From Alphaproteobacteria bacterium UBA2964 (GTDB lineage: Bacteria; Pseudomonadota; Alphaproteobacteria; MPNO01; UBA2964), in assembly GCA_002348425.1 (NCBI GenBank), contig DEBE01000135.1, positions 1-16,317 of the forward strand: a stretch of 16,317 bases of DNA, written 5' to 3'. The position numbers and the translations under genes were made by a program. The notes below the pieces were generated by a model. That model ran no database searches. It had not been told where the DNA came from and saw only the letters and a program-made list of their open reading frames with translations. Numbering within the stretch: the first letter of the stretch is position 1; the number at the start of each line of letters is the position of its first letter. This document shows positions 13,850 to 16,317 of the stretch, in pieces.

Positions 13850-15145
13850 TTAAATGGATGTAACAGGAGTACCCTTACGTGATACTAAAATGTCTTCACT
13901 CAACTCTTCATAAGGTATGCCTTTAGGCTTTACGAGGGATGCTGATCTAATTCTCTGGTCTACGGCAGTAAGTCCCGGCAACTCTCCGCCCTGTTCATTA
14001 ATTCCTACAGTAGCCAGCAATCTTCGGCGCATCTTAATTATAGACTTATCACTATTTACCAAATATTCAAACTGACGTTGATGAATCTCGCCTTGGCTCT
14101 CCTGCATCGCCTTGTCTTGTAAACCAACTGTATATACACCATTAAACGTTTTCTCCGCACGTTGGCCCTCGCGATCGATCAAATAGTCATTTTCTCTATT
14201 AGCTATCCCTTTCAGATCATCGTTTAACCTGACATGGGTACCTTTTCCCTCTTCCATCGCTGAAATCTCGGTTTTTGTTAGTTTACGTGTAGGGTGACAA
14301 CTAATTATCCACCGCCAGAAACTGTTATCATCGCGTGGCACCCAAGCATTAGAGCCCATCGCAAAATCTCCATAAGGGGGGGCTATCGTGAAACAAGGAA
14401 ATATCCATTGACCTATACGCCAGTAATAATTTTCATCCTCGGCATCCCTTCGCGCGATAACATTAGCACCGTAGGGTTGATCAACACTGTCATAAAAAAT
14501 GTTTGTAGCCGATGTTAAATCCGCACCCGCAGTTCCGCGATGTAATGGATCTGTGCTCAATTCATATTTATGCAAAAATGGGACATGTACCGGGTCGATT
14601 CCACCTTCCATTCCCTGCAACCAATTACATTCTTCCCAACGCCTTGTCACAAATCGATGCTCGTCTGGAACCAGACAATATTCATATTCAGGTGGGGCAG
14701 GCTTTTGCCCTGACGGCCCCATGTATACCCATATAATTCCTCCAGATTCTACTGTAGGATAAGCCTTTACTCTGGGCTTCGTTTCCCACTGTTCAAAGTC
14801 AGGTTCGGAAGGAATTTCGATAACGTTTCCATCAAGGTCAAATTTCCAACCATGGTAAGTACAACGTAAACCACATTCTTCATTACGGGCGAAAAACAAA
14901 TTTGCCCGACGATGCGGACAAAATTGGTCCAAAACACCAACACGACCATCGGTAGATCGGAACACTATCAAATCTTCACCCAACAGTTTCAGCCGTAATT
15001 GATCTCCTCCCGGAACCGGTATCTCATCCGACTTTATTGCCGGCAGCCAATACCTTCGTAAAAGTTTACCCATCGGTGTTCCTGGGCCAGTACGGGTCAG
15101 GATTTCATTTTCTTCTTTGCTAAAAAGAGCGTATTCAGCCGACAC
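13850..15145 (-). CDS. Rieske non-haem iron oxygenase, alpha subunit (phthalate dioxygenase-like)
   Basis: These enzymes use a Rieske [2Fe-2S] centre and a mononuclear iron to hydroxylate or O-/N-demethylate substrates. The 431-residue protein has Rieske ligands Cys76, His78, Cys95 and His98 (FCPHRR ... CTYHGW). The iron site is in NWLQGMEGGIDPVHVPFLH (174-192), with His187 and His192 as ligands and Asp184 as the bridging aspartate. Asp344 in GLQDKAMQESQG (341-352) is the likely carboxylate ligand. The C-terminal pattern matches the phthalate 4,5-dioxygenase/vanillate demethylase-like branch, which works without a beta subunit. The start is GTG 15145 with AGGGGG 7 nt upstream. No ferredoxin or reductase gene is in the window, so the electron donor must be elsewhere. 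It is the first gene of the operon with the OCD gene. Confidence 0.95.
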   Translation of the reverse strand: MSAEYALFSKEENEILTRTGPGTPMGKLLRRYWLPAIKSDEIPVPGGDQLRLKLLGEDLIVFRSTDGRVGVLDQFCPHRRANLFFARNEECGLRCTYHGWKFDLDGNVIEIPSEPDFEQWETKPRVKAYPTVESGGIIWVYMGPSGQKPAPPEYEYCLVPDEHRFVTRRWEECNWLQGMEGGIDPVHVPFLHKYELSTDPLHRGTAGADLTSATNIFYDSVDQPYGANVIARRDAEDENYYWRIGQWIFPCFTIAPPYGDFAMGSNAWVPRDDNSFWRWIISCHPTRKLTKTEISAMEEGKGTHVRLNDDLKGIANRENDYLIDREGQRAEKTFNGVYTVGLQDKAMQESQGEIHQRQFEYLVNSDKSIIKMRRRLLATVGINEQGGELPGLTAVDQRIRSASLVKPKGIPYEELSEDILVSRKGTPVTSI

Positions 15146-15152
15146 GCTACAT

Positions 15153-15158
15153 CCCCCT
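15153..15158 (-). promoter_or_regulatory. Strong ribosome-binding site for Rieske oxygenase GTG start
   Basis: AGGGGG on the minus strand lies 7 nt before GTG 15145. It justifies the non-ATG start, which keeps the full N-terminus before the Rieske domain. Confidence 0.7.
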
Positions 15159-15199
15159 AATTTAGTGTTTTTATCTCTATAATCATAAAAATATCAGCC

Positions 15200-15213
15200 G
15201 TTAACAAATTAAC
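15200..15213 (-). promoter_or_regulatory. Operator-like inverted and direct repeat upstream of Rieske-OCD operon
   Basis: GTTAA(TTTG)TTAAC, a 5-bp inverted repeat read on the minus strand (15213-15200), lies about 55-68 bp upstream of the Rieske start. It also contains tandem copies of TTGTTAA spaced 8 bp apart. A possible promoter overlaps it: TTGTTA with TATTTT 16 bp downstream on the minus strand. This position fits a repressor or activator site controlling the operon, possibly also the divergent TauE gene. No regulator gene is in the window. Confidence 0.35.
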
Positions 15214-15344
15214 AAGGTACGTGGGGGGTTTATAGTCATTCTCTAACTAATATTTTTCTAATTCTTGAAAACCGCAGCCTAGCAATGTATTGGTCTATAA
15301 AATAAAATGTTCCTCCATTGCTCCCAACAAGTATCGGTGCATTT

Positions 15345-16088
15345 ATGAGTTACGAAGCGCTTATGATCGTCCTGATTGCCATTGCTCTTGGGTCATATTT
15401 TAAGGGAGCGGTTGGTATTGGATTGCCGACGATTGCAGTTCCAACTCTCGCGGCTTTTCTTGGTGCGGAACACGCAATAGTTGTTTTAACGATCCCTGTG
15501 GCAGCGAGTAACATTTGGATTTGCTGGCGTTACCGTAAAATGAACACCGATGTCCCGCATCTAAAAATATCTCTAATTGCAGCGGGCTTTGGGACGGCCA
15601 CAGGAGCGCTAGTTTTAGCCTCACTCTCAGATATTGCATTACTATGGCTGCTTGTCGGTTGGCTTGGCTTATATTTATTGCTCTTGGCTTTAAAACCAGA
15701 TTTTCAACTTAAGGGGGAGGTTGCGAAAAAAACTGCTCCAGTTTTAGCCTTAATTGCAGGCATGTGTCAGGGCGCAACCGGAATAGCCGGGCCGGTAATT
15801 GCAAGCTGGATACACTCATACCGCCTGCACAGTAAAACTTACGTATTTGCTGTTTCATTAATGTTTCTTGTCATTTCAGGTACCCACGTCATAGCGATTG
15901 GTGGTTTAGGCCTATATACTGAAGAAAGGATTATTCAGGGGATCTGGGCACTTATACCAACGATCCTTTTTACACAATTCGGGATGTGGACAACCCCATA
16001 TATAAGTCCGAAATGGTTTAATCGATGTGTGATCGCTATAATAGTTGCCATGTGGATAAAGCTAATTTTTCAAGCGATTCTTTATTGA
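15345..16088 (+). CDS. TauE/SafE (DUF81) family membrane transporter
   Basis: TauE/SafE proteins are inner-membrane permeases linked to export of sulfite, sulfoacetate or other small organic anions, though most are uncharacterised. The 247-residue protein is almost wholly hydrophobic, with about seven to eight segments. It shows the expected internal duplication: GSYFKGAVGIGLPTIAVPTL (16-35) in the first half and AGMCQGATGIAGPVIASWIH (138-157) in the second. ATG 15345 is preferred; a TTG at 15318 would add nine residues before the first membrane segment and lacks a ribosome-binding site. The gene is divergent from the Rieske-OCD operon across about 200 bp, suggesting shared regulation and perhaps transport of the oxygenase's substrate or product. 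That link is inference. The substrate cannot be read from sequence. Confidence 0.85.
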   Translation: MSYEALMIVLIAIALGSYFKGAVGIGLPTIAVPTLAAFLGAEHAIVVLTIPVAASNIWICWRYRKMNTDVPHLKISLIAAGFGTATGALVLASLSDIALLWLLVGWLGLYLLLLALKPDFQLKGEVAKKTAPVLALIAGMCQGATGIAGPVIASWIHSYRLHSKTYVFAVSLMFLVISGTHVIAIGGLGLYTEERIIQGIWALIPTILFTQFGMWTTPYISPKWFNRCVIAIIVAMWIKLIFQAILY

Positions 16089-16161
16089 TAACAGAGTTCC
16101 ATAAATTGTGCCTACATTAAGATGGTTTCTTCCAATCAGAAAAAAAGATTGCGCCCTACAT

Positions 16162-16317
16162 TCATTCCCAAGGCCCTTGGACAGGTAAAACCACGCCTGT
16201 CCCTCCGAGACCACAATAACCTCCAGGATTTTTAGCAAGATATTGTTGGTGATAATCTTCCGCATAATAAAACACGGATCCCTCTTTTATTTCTGTGGTA
16301 ATACCGCCATACCCTCC
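16162..16317 (-). CDS. msrA: Peptide methionine sulfoxide reductase MsrA, C-terminal part (cut by window edge)
   Basis: MsrA reduces methionine-S-sulfoxide in proteins and free amino acid. Only the last 51 residues are in the window; the gene runs off the right edge, so the N-terminal half with the catalytic GCFW cysteine is not seen. What is present matches the conserved C-terminus: GGITTEI, then [20 protein letters not shown] (15-34 of the fragment) and [11 protein letters not shown]. The GYC cysteine expected to resolve the catalytic sulfenic acid is kept. The second C-terminal cysteine of E. coli-type MsrA (GVCLP) is valine here, as in two-cysteine forms. The gene converges on the TauE gene with a 73-bp gap that has no clear terminator. 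Confidence 0.93.
   Translation of the reverse strand, partial: GGYGGITTEIKEGSVFYYAEDYHQQYLAKNPGGYCGLGGTGVVLPVQGPWE

Noticed and set aside
15318..15344. TTG at 15318 as the TauE gene start.
   Set aside because: No ribosome-binding site and no added membrane or family sequence; ATG 15345 gives a normal N-terminus.
16133..16151. CAATC/GATTG inverted repeat between the TauE and MsrA stops as a terminator.
   Set aside because: Only 5 bp of stem with a 9-nt A-rich loop and no T-tract on either side.
16062..16265. 67-codon minus-strand frame at the right edge.
   Set aside because: The other frame of the same strand encodes the well-conserved MsrA C-terminus.
1..16317. CRISPR array, insertion sequence, tRNA or phage elements.
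   Set aside because: No regularly spaced repeats, transposase motifs, terminal repeats or tRNA-like folds were seen on either strand.

Overview
The window looks like chromosomal DNA of an AT-rich alphaproteobacterium, plausibly a free-living marine lineage of the Rhodospirillales/SAR116 type. This rests on the RecA N-terminus, a GTTC-N7-GTTC-type SOS box upstream of recA, the FtsB-like protein, and the AT-rich but gene-dense layout. The taxonomic call is an inference. I see no transposase, phage gene, CRISPR array, tRNA or rRNA.

Layout. (1) 1-3127: recA on the minus strand and, divergently, an ftsB-like cell-division gene followed by a nitronate monooxygenase. A 405-bp AT-rich intergenic region with SOS-box-like sites and several inverted repeats separates recA from ftsB. 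(2) 3135-3677: a stand-alone VOC/glyoxalase-fold gene, convergent with the nitronate monooxygenase. (3) 3830-8628: a tightly overlapping minus-strand operon, GT9 heptosyltransferase-like -> GT4 -> GT4 -> asparagine synthase-like amidotransferase. It most likely builds a surface glycan (LPS core or a related polymer). (4) 8790-11254: a plus-strand pair, the YgfZ/GcvT-like Fe-S maintenance protein and an acyl-CoA synthetase. (5) 11258-12731: a zinc-lobe-less MDR oxidoreductase and a divergently transcribed hotdog thioesterase. (6) 12742-15145: a minus-strand operon, a phthalate-dioxygenase-type Rieske oxygenase followed by an ornithine-cyclodeaminase/mu-crystallin family protein. A TauE/SafE transporter (15345-16088) is transcribed divergently from it. 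(7) 16162-16317: the C-terminal end of MsrA, cut by the window edge.

How the genes may work together. Segments 4-6, with the nitronate monooxygenase and VOC gene, read as a set of small-molecule catabolic enzymes: oxygenase, imine/amino-acid oxidoreductase, CoA ligase, thioesterase, MDR reductase and anion exporter. Only the Rieske-OCD pair is clearly one transcription unit, so a joint pathway is a hypothesis. The glycan operon is the most coherent unit. I found no clearly new system. The best second-look items are the Rieske/OCD/TauE module with its operator-like repeat, the amidotransferase embedded in the glycan operon, and the structured recA-ftsB intergenic region.
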